Below, in pieces: positions 31,767 to 41,516 of a stretch of DNA of 41,516 nt. The stretch comes from Bondarzewia mesenterica. Its lineage: Eukaryota; Basidiomycota; Agaricomycetes; Russulales; Bondarzewiaceae. Each line of letters starts with the position of its first letter. Positions within the stretch are counted from its first letter, which is position 1. Location of the stretch: contig SGPL01000244.1 of assembly GCA_004802705.1 (NCBI GenBank), forward strand, positions 5,653 to 47,168, written 5' to 3'. The position numbers and the translations under genes are program-made. The notes below the pieces were generated by a model. That model saw nothing but the letters and a program-made list of their open reading frames with translations. It had not been told where the DNA came from and ran no database searches.

Positions 31767-33311
31767 ATGTCTCTCACAGAATCTCCCTCATTCTCAACAA
31801 CCTCGTTTCCTCTCAAATCAACAAATTTCCCCTCAGATGATTATGTTCTTGCCATTGCCACGCTCCCTTCTTATTACGCGGCCTCGGCATCTGCACCTTC
31901 TAACAAAATACATCTATTTGACAAAAATTTGCTTCGTAATGTGCTGACGCTAGACGGGCACAGCGGAGGAACAACCTCTCTTCGTGCCGTTGACTCTGTC
32001 GCTGGGACAAATCAACGCGTCCTAGTGTCTTCCGGGAAGGATGGGACCGTCAAAATATGGGACGATCGCGCAGGTGCCGTCGGTCTTCAGAGTAAGTGAG
32101 CGCGTCCAGTATGCCCGAGGGTCGCGTTTTTGACGGCTCAAAAGACATCTGATCGTCTTTAGTGAGACCCGCCGGCAGACCTCGNGCACTGCTTTGCTGN
32201 GATGTTTCTCCAGACGGNATGATGGTCGCTGCCGGGACTGATCTGCAAGGTGACGACGCTTTGATCAATTACTGGTGAGTGCCTGGGTCAGTAGCGACTG
32301 CCTAATCCGCACCAACAACGGCTTCGCTCTCCAGGGATCCGCGAAACCCTGCCGCGCCTCTACGTACGCATTCGTCAACACACTCAGACGATATCACGGC
32401 TCTGCACTTCCTGCTCCCTTCNTCAGGGTCCCCTTCACCNAATTACAGATGCGTTCTATCTGCGTCNTCAGATGGNCTAATNAGCATCTCTAATGCCGAN
32501 GAGCATGACGAGGACGAGGCGGTCGTGCATGTCGGTAACTGGGGTTGTAGCATATCGCAAGCTGGATGGATTTACGGCAGAGGATTGCCCGCGCGTGTTT
32601 GGGCCGGCAGTGATATGGAGACTTTTAGCACCTGGTCTGACGAGGTTGGTCGGAAAAAGCCTCAGCTTCCANTNTCNAGTTGATGAATTGTNATTGGTAG
32701 CTTGAAATCGCCCATGATTTGGATATCCGCAATCCATCCGTGCANANCCAGCAGCNNACATGGGTGACGGACTATCTCATTGGTTGTCACATGTCGAGCG
32801 AAAGTNGTTTGGGNGTTTTTGTCGGCTCCAACGAGTGAGTTCTGGTCAAATTNATATGGNNTGGATGCTCACCTNGTCGCAGGGGCGATATAGCACTCAT
32901 NCGAAATGAAGACTATACCGANCGNACANCCCCTTGGACGTTGGAACGTACATGGACGAAGGGCCATNNCGGAGTCGTGCGTTCAATGTTATGGGACGAG
33001 CGAGTAAGTCNTNAGNACTTGCTCCCCGAAGCGCGCCTNAANTGTCTCAATTCCAGTACAACATNCTGCTGACGGGTGGAGAGGANTCCAAACTGAATGT
33101 CTGGTCATGTCCTTCACTACTTAAACAAGAAGACGATGCCATGGACANTANGGAANACAGTCCCTCATCTCGCAAAAGAGATCNTGACGAGGACGTTGAG
33201 ATGGGTTCTCCGGAGAGCGTGAGTCTTNCTTTTCTTGCCCGATTNCAGTGTTTTGAATTNTAGTCTTTGTTCAGCAAAATAAAAAGGCTCGGNGTTGATA
33301 CAATATCCTAG
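31767..33311 (+). CDS. WD40-repeat protein, WDR89-like
   Basis: Beta-propeller scaffold protein. Exon 1 starts MSLTESPSFSTTSFPLKSTN and contains LDGHSGGTTSLRAVD and VSSGKDGTVKIWDDR, a clear WD40 blade. Later exons give DVSPDGMMVAAGTDLQGDDA with LINYWDPRNP, then HSDDITALHFLP, then VLSASSDGLIS, GWIYGR, YLIGCHMS, RTWTKGH and LTGGEDSKLNVWSCPS. The order and the short acidic tail (DEDVEMGSPES) recall WDR89. If the last intron is spliced, the protein ends LFSKIKRLGVDTIS with the stop at 33309-33311. Many N after 32180 hide residues and some splice sites, so internal exon boundaries are approximate. Convergent with MSS1. Confidence 0.8.
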
Positions 33312-33558
33312 ATGACTGAATATGGAGTTCTTTCTATAAGCATCTGTAAAAAGNAAGAGAGCTTTTCNCNATCATANCATTTGCTATCTTGCCTAAGGGA
33401 ACCGCAACGCAAAGATCAGGATTGAGAGCAGTGAGATCTTGTCGGGGAGCCTCCACGAGTATATTTTTCATGTGCCGACGAGTTTCGTATTCTGCCAGAT
33501 CNCAATAATGCAAGCAAACAGNTGAACACATGAATTTTGCAACGAGCGCTCCGACTCA
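33312..33558. terminator. Convergent 3' flanks of the WD40 gene and MSS1
   Basis: About 247 bases between two converging stop codons. No gene. Both transcripts must end here. Confidence 0.4.
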
Positions 33559-35796
33559 TCATTTTCCGATGCAAAAGTCCCTGAACAAGACATCCAACAC
33601 GTCTTCCACGTCAATCAAGCCGGAAATCTTCCCNACCGCCCNCGCGGCGTAACGGAGCTCTTCAGCGCCTAACACGACATCCTCGGCAGCTTCGGACGTC
33701 GCACGTCCATCAGGTTTGTCTTAGTGTGTGTGCTTGTCATGTGAAACAAAAAAAAGGAACTTTACCGGTCTCGAGGAATGCATCTAAGAAGCGGAGTGCG
33801 GACTCGAGATGTGTGCGGTGGCGGGCGTGAGTGATGAGCGGNGTGTCGAGGGAGGTTTGATCTTGTATCAGGCTGTAGCTGCAAANAATTTTTAAGAGNC
33901 CTGCGNTGCGTNCACGAGGNGGNNTGACACGTACCGAGTCTGCAACGCGCCCGCGAANCCCGAGAGGAAGTGGGCTGTGCCCTCTCCGGAGGCTAAGCTN
34001 GTAGACCAACTGACCGCGCCCGGGACGGTGTCGTNAATAAACTTCTTGACNGCGCTGAGCAAAGAAGCCGGTACGAGATCGGACTTGTTGAGCAGGACGA
34101 ACGTTTGGGGCGTCAGAAGTGGCGAGATGGAGAGTGGGATCGACAAGCTAGGACCGGCTGGAGTGTCCTGCAGAAGCTCGGGCAGCGAGAGGACGAGCAG
34201 CGATACATCCGCTTGTTTGACGCTACGAATATATATTTACGAAACAGATACCTTCGATGGGCTGAATCAAGTGAAGGGAAGCGGGTGACGACTCACGCGT
34301 TTTCCGCTCTGCTAACTCCAATGGCTTCGACCAGGTCNTCCGTCTTGCGCAGTCCAGCGGTATCGGCGACGATCACGGGCAACCCGCCAATGTCGAGCGA
34401 GAGCTCGAGGACGTCGCGCGTCGTCCCGGGGATATGCGTCACNATNGCCGCCTCGCGCTGNGCTGTTCGCGTCCNGAGCGTCAGTANCGAACGGTCGAAG
34501 TTTNANNGNTGCGCGAACAGGACGCGGTGCGTACCCAGGAAATTGAGGAGGCTGCTCTTGCCCGCGTTGGGGGGCCCGAAGATCGCCAGGCGCACTCCCG
34601 TGCGCACGATCTCGCCCCGACGGTTGTCCGACAGGATTGCGTCTATTTTCACACGGAGGCTTTTTGCCCTGTCCCTGGCTAGATCGNNNAACAACGAAAG
34701 AGCGTCACAACNAGTNCNATTCCGAGGACAGTGCGACGACGACGNNGNNNNGNNNAAANAAAATGCAAACCTTGNTCGAACACGCCCTCTTCAATTTCTT
34801 CGCCCTCGCCAAAGTCGATCAACGCCTCGACGAGCGCGAGACACTTGATGATCTCCTGCCTCAGTTCCTCAAACTTAATTCTCGTCGCGCCCTACAATCG
34901 GTCCCAAAGGGATATAAAAAANAAAAGAANGGGGGAGGGGGGANGACAAGCGTTCATATTGNAGCTCTTACTCAAAGACAAGAAGATGTTCCTACCCACC
35001 CCCGCCGCCCTCAGCGCCGACTTGCGCTGGCTCTCCGTTTCGGCATCGATCAGGTCCTTCAGGCCCTCGACTTGTGTCAGGTCCAACCTCCCGCCCTCGA
35101 ACGCGCGGCGCGTAAACTCGCCCGGTTCGGCGGGACGGCAGAAGGGAAGACGGGCGAGGGCGGTGAGGATGGAGGAGATGATGGCGCGTCCAGAGTGGAT
35201 GTGGAGTTCCAGGACGTCTTCCGTCGTGAATGAGCGGGGACCTGAGGAATCGTGAGATCCCGAATCGTTATCTAGCATGACCGAGGTGTGTGGGTAGACA
35301 GATGCGTTTACCTCGGAAGAAAACCACGAGACCGTCGTCCAACGACTCCTCGCTCAGTGGATCCACGATACGGCATCGCTCCATCTTCCACGGTTCTGGG
35401 TCGTCTCTCCCTGTTCCTTTTCCTTTGCCCTTGCCCTTGCCGCTCACGGTCCGCACCATCTGCCTCCACACCCGCAACGCGTCCGGACCCGAGATCCTTA
35501 CCACAGCGACACCCGCTTTTTCCAGGCGGCGTGGACAGCGCGAAGATCGTCCTACGTTGCGAGTCTGATAGGACCAGCTCCGACGACTTCAAGTCGGAAA
35601 GGTGGGTCTCCGAGAAAGACACAGAACACGTCCTGAAGCCATGTTTGCGGCATGCGGCGGAAGGGCGGTGCGAGTTGGGGTGTCGCCTCTCTCTTGCCCT
35701 AGGCACCCTTGAGTTGAGCGCGGAGAAAAGTCTCTTCGTATGAGGCGCACTGGGCAACGAAGACCTGGACAGGGATGAGCGAGCGATGGGGTGCAT
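33559..35796 (-). CDS. MSS1: Mitochondrial tRNA modification GTPase MSS1/MnmE (GTPBP3)
   Basis: Works with MTO1/MnmG to build the 5-carboxymethylaminomethyl-type group on wobble U34 of mitochondrial tRNAs. It starts [15 protein letters not shown] at 35796 with an Arg/Ser-rich presequence fitting mitochondrial import. Then come the MnmE N-domain ([22 protein letters not shown]), the THF-binding part [14 protein letters not shown] and [20 protein letters not shown], and the G domain: G1 [13 protein letters not shown]2 IPGTTRD, G3 DTAG and G4 LNKSD. It ends with the MnmE signature CIGK at 33559. A frameshift falls in PPGK-(A/S)G: five A where four would restore VAVVRISG (plus-strand T5, 35517-35521). 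As the gene is conserved, a sequencing error is likely. Many N at 33640-34950. Confidence 0.92.
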
Positions 35797-36152
35797 GTTC
35801 TGAGTCGGGCCGCACTGCAAAACGCCGGTGCAGAAAAGAATCACGCAATTATTCCCACGCCGCTGTACTTGTCGGTAACTTATCCAAAACTCATCTTTGA
35901 AGTCGCTTGCTTTGTTCCTTTCCCCGACCACCACCAAGTATCTCTCACCGTTCTCCAGCACACCCCTCCACCCAGCGTGACAACCGACTTTGAAACCCAC
36001 AACAGAAACCCACACCGAACCGCTCCGCATTTTCAACCATGGGCCAGTCACGTTTCGTACACCTCCCCTTCGTCTCGGCCGATCTGAATTCGAGAACTGA
36101 CTCGACCTCGACTTTCGACTTTGACTTTTGACTTTTTTGTGAATAAAAAAAA
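35797..36152. promoter_or_regulatory. Divergent promoter region, MSS1 / CNB1
   Basis: 356 bases between two start codons pointing apart. Pyrimidine-rich before the CNB1 start (CTCGACCTCGACTTTCGACT) and an A-run immediately before its ATG. No other gene seen. Confidence 0.5.
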
Positions 36153-37242
36153 ATGGGCTCGGGGGTGCACAGCGTCGCAGTTTATGGAGGACATGGAGAA
36201 GCGTTCCAACTGTGCGTCGCCTCTCAGACGCTCATGCGGGCACCGCGTCGTGTGCCTTTCTTTCTGACCATTAAACCGGCATTTCGTTTTTGTGCAGTCA
36301 ACGCGAACGAGCTGGAGCGGCTGAAGAAACGGTTCATGAAGCTCGACGCGTGCGTCCTCGTCTCCACAACCCCTTCGCCGTGCGCAGGGGTTTTTTGAGT
36401 GGATCGTTTTTATTTGATGCTTTCGGATACGATAACTACAGCGACGGCTCGGGATCGATAGACCGTGACGAGTTCTTGCAGATCCCGCAGATCGCGAACA
36501 ACCCCCTCGCGTCGCGGATGATCGCCATTTTCGACGAAGAGTGCGTTTTATTTTATTTTATTTTATTTGCCTTCCGACAACATGAACCTCGTCCCTTTGC
36601 TTGTCTCTTTCTCGGCGTGTGATCGTTCGATCCTGACTCGCGTGTGTCGTGTGCGTGCGTTAGTGGGGGAGGAACGGTAGACTTCCAGGAGTTCGTCGGG
36701 GGGTTGAGCGCGTTCAGCAGTCGAGGAGGCCGGGATGAGAAACTTCGATGTAGGTCACGCCTGCCCTTGCCCATCTCACCCCTTCCCCACGCACAATCGG
36801 GTGACCCCCTGTTCTTTTTTTTTTCCCCAGTCGCGTTCAAAGTCTACGATATGGATCGGGACAACTACATCTCCAACGGGGAGCTGTTTTTGGTCCTGAA
36901 AATGATGGTGGGGAACAACTTGAAGGTGCCGCACGTCCCGTCNCACAGCTGAACCCGAGTCACTGAAAATTTCTAACCCCCTCCCCCCCCCCAAAAAAAA
37001 AAAAACTCCTCCCCGGCGGTGTCACGAGCAGGATGCACAGCTACAGGAGATCGTCGACAAGACGATAATGGAGGCTGACAAGGACGGCGATGGAAAATTG
37101 AACTTTGAAGAGTTCACACAGATGGTTTCCAATACGGTTCGTCCCCCCTTCGTTTTTTTTTTTGTTGACGGTGACAGACTGATCCTCTTGTTCGGGACCG
37201 CAGGACATTGTGAAGCAAATGACGCTCGAGGACCTCTTCTAA
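36153..37242 (+). CDS. CNB1: Calcineurin regulatory subunit B
   Basis: Ca2+-binding regulatory subunit of the phosphatase calcineurin, which binds the catalytic A subunit. Six exons. After the start, the conserved text reads [13 protein letters not shown], then [16 protein letters not shown] and EF-hand 1 [12 protein letters not shown] (split by an intron), [22 protein letters not shown]-hand 2 [25 protein letters not shown]-hand 3 [27 protein letters not shown]-hand 4 [12 protein letters not shown], and the end [10 protein letters not shown] at 37242. The ATG at 36153 is one base out of frame with ASQF: a G5 run (36161-36165) needs to be G4 to give MGSGCTASQ. As calcineurin B is highly conserved, this is probably a base-call error. 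An N-myristoylation-type MG start is then kept. Confidence 0.94.
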
Positions 37243-38324
37243 CCGCCCAGTGCACCCCTCCCCGCTTTTCTCGCCCATCAGACTGGTCATCTCCGCGTGT
37301 CTGGTTTTCTTTTCCCTTTTTCCCTCCATCATACCCCGCCACACTCTCTTTTCCTTGCTCTGCCCTGGCCCGCGGTCTTAATCGATGCACGCATACGAAG
37401 AAGTTGTAATACTGAAACACACTGTACCAGTTGCTATCACGATGCACGACTTGATATATATCCATTCGTTCCCCTTCCGTCCGTCCGTCCGTCCATCTAT
37501 TCAAATCACGGGGAAACGGCGACGGTCACCAGCATTTCACTGTGTTGCTAATGACAAGGACGAGGTACATTCGTCGCCTGTCACCCATCCAACACCAAAT
37601 TCATCATGACACGGGAGCGGCGCCGGAGCGCCCTCGGAATTAATAGCGCGGGAACGTTTTCATCACGACAGATGCCACTCAATATAGCAAGGCTGTTGCG
37701 CTCGGTATCGGATAAAAGCTGTGGGACGCCTCGTCGCGATCTATGTCAGGTATTACAGACAAACAAACAAGGTGAAGAAAGAAGTAGCGGGGGGTGAGTA
37801 CAACTAAGTGTGAATGTCACGAGAACAACAATCGCGCGAGACGGGGGAGCCGAAACGGGGCTTATCGGCGGAATATGGGCTATGTACCGTATGTGTGTGT
37901 ATGTGCAGCGGGCGTCACGACGGGAATGGGTACGTACTGCTGTGGCGTATGTATAGACTCGAGGGAGGAGACCGTCTGCTGAATGTGCGTGATCAAATCA
38001 GACGATCGAAACGGGAGTGTCCGCTCTGCAGCAGAGGACTATGCAGGGCGAGCGCCGCAGTGCGCTCATGCGATAATGGTAAGCGCGAGGTCCGCCCACG
38101 ACAGAGGGTTGCCGAGTCCAATACAAGAAGAGGGGCGCATGCGGCCCGATATGAACACGGAACGGTGCGCGGAGGGTGGCGTCGACGAACGTTCTTGTAT
38201 GAAAGACCAATACGGCGAGGATAGTTACAGGGACAAGATGTAGGGGGTGTAGTGGTGAGGGGGGGTATGGTTGTAATTTATCGTGGTATCTCGCTCGCGG
38301 GAGGCGGGGTTCTAGGGAGGTTGT
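37243..38324. other. Stretch without a recognised gene
   Basis: About 1.08 kb between the CNB1 stop and the minus-strand exon ending at 38325. It begins with the CNB1 3' flank. Several plus-strand frames have no recognisable domain or splice pattern. It contains the CCGT microsatellite noted separately. Confidence 0.4.
37477..37494 (+). repeat. CCGT microsatellite
   Basis: Four and a half perfect units of CCGT in the 3' region of CNB1. Confidence 0.8.
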
Positions 38325-38525
38325 CTATCTGTCGAACATGCCGTGCGCGCCAACGAGGACGGAACGCGAGTCGATCTCCATGGCGTGCATGGGCTGGGGC
38401 TGGGCGGGGGTTTTAGAGAGGAAAGGCGAGGTGTGCGCGGGCCACACGGATTGGGCGAAGAAGGAGGTCGAGGGCTGCTGGGTGGCTTGGACGGCGGCGA
38501 TGTAGAACGGGTCGGTGGTGGTGCG
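38325..38525 (-). CDS. Terminal exon of an unidentified gene
   Basis: A minus-strand open frame of 66 codons behind an acceptor ATCATAG. It begins RTTTDPFYIAAVQATQQPST, contains FFAQSVWPAHTSPFLS and MEIDSRSVLVGAHGMFDR, and stops at 38325. Third codon positions are nearly all G or C, unlike the other two frames, so it is probably true coding sequence. It follows the epoxide hydrolase exon but in a reading phase that does not fit its donor, and it does not look like an epoxide hydrolase C-terminus. I do not recognise the family. Confidence 0.5.
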   Translation of the reverse strand, partial: RTTTDPFYIAAVQATQQPSTSFFAQSVWPAHTSPFLSKTPAQPQPMHAMEIDSRSVLVGAHGMFDR

Positions 38526-38593
38526 CTATGATATTCAAATGGGGAGAACGTTCAGACTCTACACAAAGTGATAAAAAATGATTTTGAGCTCAC

Positions 38594-39390
38594 AAAGGCA
38601 TGTTGGTGTGCCAAGCTTTGACATTTTTTGGACCATAAGTAGCTGCCATGATTCGTGTGATCTGGGTGCGATGTTGGTTGGGCATGCTGATAATGTGTCT
38701 TACTTAGCACATACCAGATGACCCCAATCTCCGCCTTGCGTCACGTATTCATTGTATCCCAAAGCGATCATCAGCTTGTTTCCGAGCTACACAATTTAAA
38801 GGCATTCGGACATTAGCGCGCAACTTTCGTGACGGTAGGACTCACTTCAGCATATTGGGGTCCCGTGAAGCCCTTTTTGCTCGGAGCCTCTGAGAAGCCA
38901 TAGCCCGGCAAGCTCAACGCGACGACGTGAAAGCTCGGCTGATCGGCTGAAGACGAAGTCAAGAGCGGGAGAACTTTTCGGACTTCGATGAAATTTCCCG
39001 GCCCTGAGGGATGGACAGAAAGGAAAGTCAAGTTCCTGGTTCAAACCGGGCACGCGACGAAGAAGACTCACAACCGTGAACAAACAAAAGTGGAATGGCG
39101 CCCTCCACCTCGCTCTTCTGGTGCACGAAATGGACGTTCAGCGCACCAAACCCATCAATCTCGACGTCTCTCGTGAACATGGGCAACGTGTTTAACTCGG
39201 CCTCGTACTTCTCCAGTCGTACCCCTCCCTTCCACCTGGCCAAGAGACGTTGGACATCTTCGAGGGGCACACCGTATGCCCAGCCGGCCTCGTCAAGCTC
39301 ATCTGGCAGCCTTGAGAGGTTGAGCTTCTGCTTGAGCAGGGTAATATCCTCGTCGCGGATGGATATCTTGAACGGCTGTTCGGTTGTCAT
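38594..39390 (-). CDS. Epoxide hydrolase, truncated (N-terminal half)
   Basis: Alpha/beta-hydrolase with an N-terminal epoxide hydrolase domain, which would open epoxides to diols. It starts MTTEQPFKISIRDEDITLLK at 39390, then LPDELDEAGWAYGVPLEDVQ, RWKGGVRLEKYEAELNTLPM, oxyanion motif HGWPGNFIEVRK (Trp split by an intron), SLPGYGFSEAPSKKGF, and nucleophile elbow QGGDWG carrying the catalytic Asp. It ends near MAATYGPKNVKAWHTNMPF. The family normally continues about 180-200 residues with the lid, a second acid and the catalytic His; none is found. The next exon downstream is unrelated or out of phase. As it stands the enzyme lacks half its active site, so it is a pseudogene or a rearranged locus. 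Confidence 0.82.
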
Positions 39391-40969
39391 GGTTGTTGTT
39401 GGAGAGGAGGGTAGAAGCAAATGTTCAAGTTCCCCATGCATATAAATACTGTAAGCAAAGCCTAAGTCACCGAAGCCCCTCTGTATCCCCACGCTCAGCA
39501 TCCCCGTTTAGCCTAGAAGTTTGAGGAAGAGCAACTTGCGTAATGTGTGAGTCGGGCTTGAAAAGACGAAGAGCAAGTTCTGAACCTTACTAGGGCCGTA
39601 TTCAAGTTGCTCAGATATCAGCGTAGACGGCACCGCGTTCTTTGTATGTGTTTTTTGGATTTCTGAAGCGTTGACGTCTTCACATTGAAGTTCCATGAAG
39701 AAGCCCGCGATTTGCCCGCGATCTTGGGAGGAGTCTGCCTCGTGACTTTTGAACAGTATCACGGGATGTGGCGGCGGTACTAATCTCCCAGTCGCAGGTT
39801 GTAGACACTTCCTTCGACCTTCGTACCTCAGGATATCCGTTAGACGACGCTGTCACTAGTGCCGCCACTGGCCAAAATCCACCATAAAACCACCTTGCGC
39901 AAGGCGCTCATTCACTAGATTCCGTGACGGTTCAAGACGAAATATACGCATCCCACCTCTGTTTGTCTTTTACCATATCCTGATCACTAATGTCTTCCAG
40001 ACCGTTGAGAAACTTGCGCCTTTCCAAATTGTTCAAGACCCCAGGTTGCGCTTCGTTTTGTTTCCGGGGCGGCTCTCCATGCTGATGATATGCACTGGTT
40101 TTACTGACTTTCACTCCCTTGCTGAACAGTTCCACCTCAGACTCTTGCGCGCGAGCGTTTGCCGACATGTGTATCATTTCATATTCCGCCCGCATCGGTT
40201 CTCTTCATTTCTATCCTGCGTCGATAGGCTCACAGTCTTGACCTTCCCTGCAGAATATTTGTGTCCATGGAGGACAGAGAGATGCGACTTGACCCCCCAG
40301 GACAAGGCGCTCCTCAGTTCATTCTTCGAATGACCAGCTAGGTCGTGGGTACAGCATGTACCCGACTATTTTATCACTCCGAGTCGGTTGCTCACACGGC
40401 CTCTCGCCCCATCCTATACGTCACTTGCCACCAAAACGTCGTCTTTTCCCGCCTCTGTAAGATCGCGGATTCGTATGCCGGCAGAGCACTTCTTCTTCCT
40501 CTTGTTTTTTTTTTTTTTCCAGTTCTTGCCTTTGTTGTGCATGTGATTCCCCCACTCAAAGACCGTTATCTCTTCATGCGCCAAAATTCGACGGGACCGT
40601 CAAGCGACCGACCGGCCCAAACCAAAACAAAATATTTTTCGTCAAGCACGCAAGAACTCGAAGCACAAACGCTATGTGATATGGAAACCATCATCGACCT
40701 TTCTTCCCGCCGTCCCTTCTTCCCCTGACCCTGCCGTTCGATATACGGAGCTTGAGCTTGAGCCTGAGCCATAGCCATGAAAAATAGTTCCTCCGCTGCG
40801 AACGTGCGATTGCAAGAGCCCCGGCCCGCGCTATGATCGACGCGATCGACCAAACTGCCAGTATGCATGTGTGGCATTGTCTACGCTTTGAAGCCGCACA
40901 ACACCCCATGTCCTAATCTTGTCCATGTCACGGTCTGCCCGCCTATGTATAGAGGGCCCTGGAGGGGGG

Positions 40970-40995
40970 CATTGGGCCTAAGGCCTAAGGCCTAA
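40970..40995 (+). repeat. Short tandem repeat GGCCTAA
   Basis: Three consecutive units of GGCCTAA; a further AGGCCTAAA lies near 41055. Not a known telomere repeat, which would be TTAGGG in basidiomycetes. Confidence 0.7.
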
Positions 40996-41059
40996 AATCA
41001 AAGACTTCTCATGTGCCCACGGAGATTGACACGCTGCCAGTCTTTCGAAGCCAAGGCCT

Positions 41060-41181
41060 AAAAAATGAGGCTTGAGGTGAAGAGATTCGCCGGAGATCTT
41101 GTCGTATGTGCCTTGTATCTTGGCGCCGTCTTCCAGCGTCTTCCGCGCGCGACTGTCGTAGATTGTAGAATCTGTTGTAGG
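41060..41181 (-). CDS. Possible exon of an unidentified gene
   Basis: Behind an acceptor CTGCAG, a minus-strand frame reads PTTDSTIYDSRARKTLEDGA, then KIQGTYDKISGESLHLKPHF, with mostly C/G third positions early on. No family recognised. The 5' part, which would lie at higher positions, could not be found in the remaining 330 bases. It may be the end of a gene that continues past the window, or chance. Confidence 0.2.
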
Positions 41182-41516
41182 CTGCAGTGGTTAAGAATAA
41201 CAAACACTGTGGTCTATGCCCCCCCAGATTGACATGAAATAAAAGCGCTGAATAAGAGTGAACGTCTGTCCCCGCCACTGACTAATCTTAAAGCTTGAAG
41301 CTTGACATATTGTGTCTCCTCCCGACATCGATTGGAAGCTTTGGCACGATAACAGTAGACCAGAAAGGCTGCACCCGGCGTCGGGCAGGCTGCTTCCGGA
41401 CGATAGATCGACACGTCATTTGAAGAGAAACGTCGGGATCGGGCATGTGTTACCAAAAGCGGCAAATCCCAGGCGCGGCGTCGGCGTGTCGCGTGGAGAA
41501 ATATCCCGAAAAGGGA

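Larger units (their letters stand above)
39391..41516. other. Right end, mostly without recognised genes
   Basis: About 2.1 kb. Several frames exist on both strands but none shows a domain I can name. The repeat at 40970-40995 and the possible exon near 41060-41181 are listed separately. Confidence 0.35.

Noticed and set aside
34105..34848. Long plus-strand frame across MSS1
   Set aside because: Antisense shadow of the MSS1 G domain and full of N.
35308..36051. 247-codon minus-strand frame extending beyond the MSS1 start
   Set aside because: Only the part from 35796 down matches MSS1. The upstream part has no family features and overlaps the divergent CNB1 promoter. The downstream end is the frameshifted reading of MSS1.
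40970..40995. GGCCTAA repeats as a telomere
   Set aside because: Only three units, internal, and not the TTAGGG unit of basidiomycetes.
1..41516. CRISPR array or bacterial defence system
   Set aside because: No regular spaced repeats; the genes are eukaryotic with spliceosomal introns.

Overview
The window reads as a contig from a filamentous basidiomycete, probably an Agaricomycete. Genes are dense with many short (about 50-70 nt) GT-AG introns, and the P450, multi-pass membrane and epoxide hydrolase families seen are typical of that group. It has two parts. Bases 1 to about 4910 are AT-rich mitochondrial DNA with nad1 exons, group I intron cores and GC-rich hairpin clusters. From about 4930 onward the sequence is nuclear. 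The join is either a nuclear insertion of mitochondrial DNA or an assembly chimera; the sequence alone cannot decide.

Nuclear layout, left to right: histone acetyltransferase HAT1 (-, 5611-7483); a 692-bp non-autonomous DNA transposon with perfect 32-bp terminal inverted repeats (7773-8464); cytochrome P450 copy 1 (-, 9141-11276); Nug1/GNL3-type nucleolar GTPase (-, 12350-14796); Tra2-like SR splicing factor (-, 15783-16776), divergent from ribosomal protein eL18 (+, 16990-17766); an MBOAT lysophospholipid acyltransferase of the ALE1 type (-, 18074-20134); a P450 N-terminal relic (+, 20445-20887); P450 copies 3 and 4 (+, 21561-23690 and 25771-27895), which form a recent tandem duplication separated by broken, reordered RecQ helicase pieces; a multi-pass membrane protein (-, 28495 to about 29450); an unrecognised gene (-, 29730 to about 30330); a small single-pass membrane protein (-, 30854-31450); a WDR89-like WD40 protein (+, 31767-33311); the mitochondrial tRNA-modifying GTPase MSS1/MnmE (-, 33559-35796); calcineurin B (+, 36153-37242); and a truncated epoxide hydrolase joined to an unrelated terminal exon (-, 38325-39390). 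The last 2 kb hold little that can be recognised.

Most genes are conserved housekeeping genes in head-to-head or tail-to-tail pairs. The accessory content is the P450 family, which lies among them and has been shaped by duplication, truncation and RecQ debris. The P450s carry their I-helix motif on a 14-nt exon and the heme cysteine on an 11-nt exon. Copies 3 and 4 have also lost the conserved I-helix acid.

Sequence quality limits some calls. There are runs of N at 1-60 and 32180-34950. Single-base homopolymer shifts also break P450-1, P450-4, MSS1 and calcineurin B. Because two of these are conserved housekeeping genes, most such shifts are probably read errors rather than true mutations. 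I saw no clear sign of an undescribed defence or mobile system. The strongest unusual signals are the P450 microexons, the I-helix changes, the RecQ debris and the inverted-repeat element.
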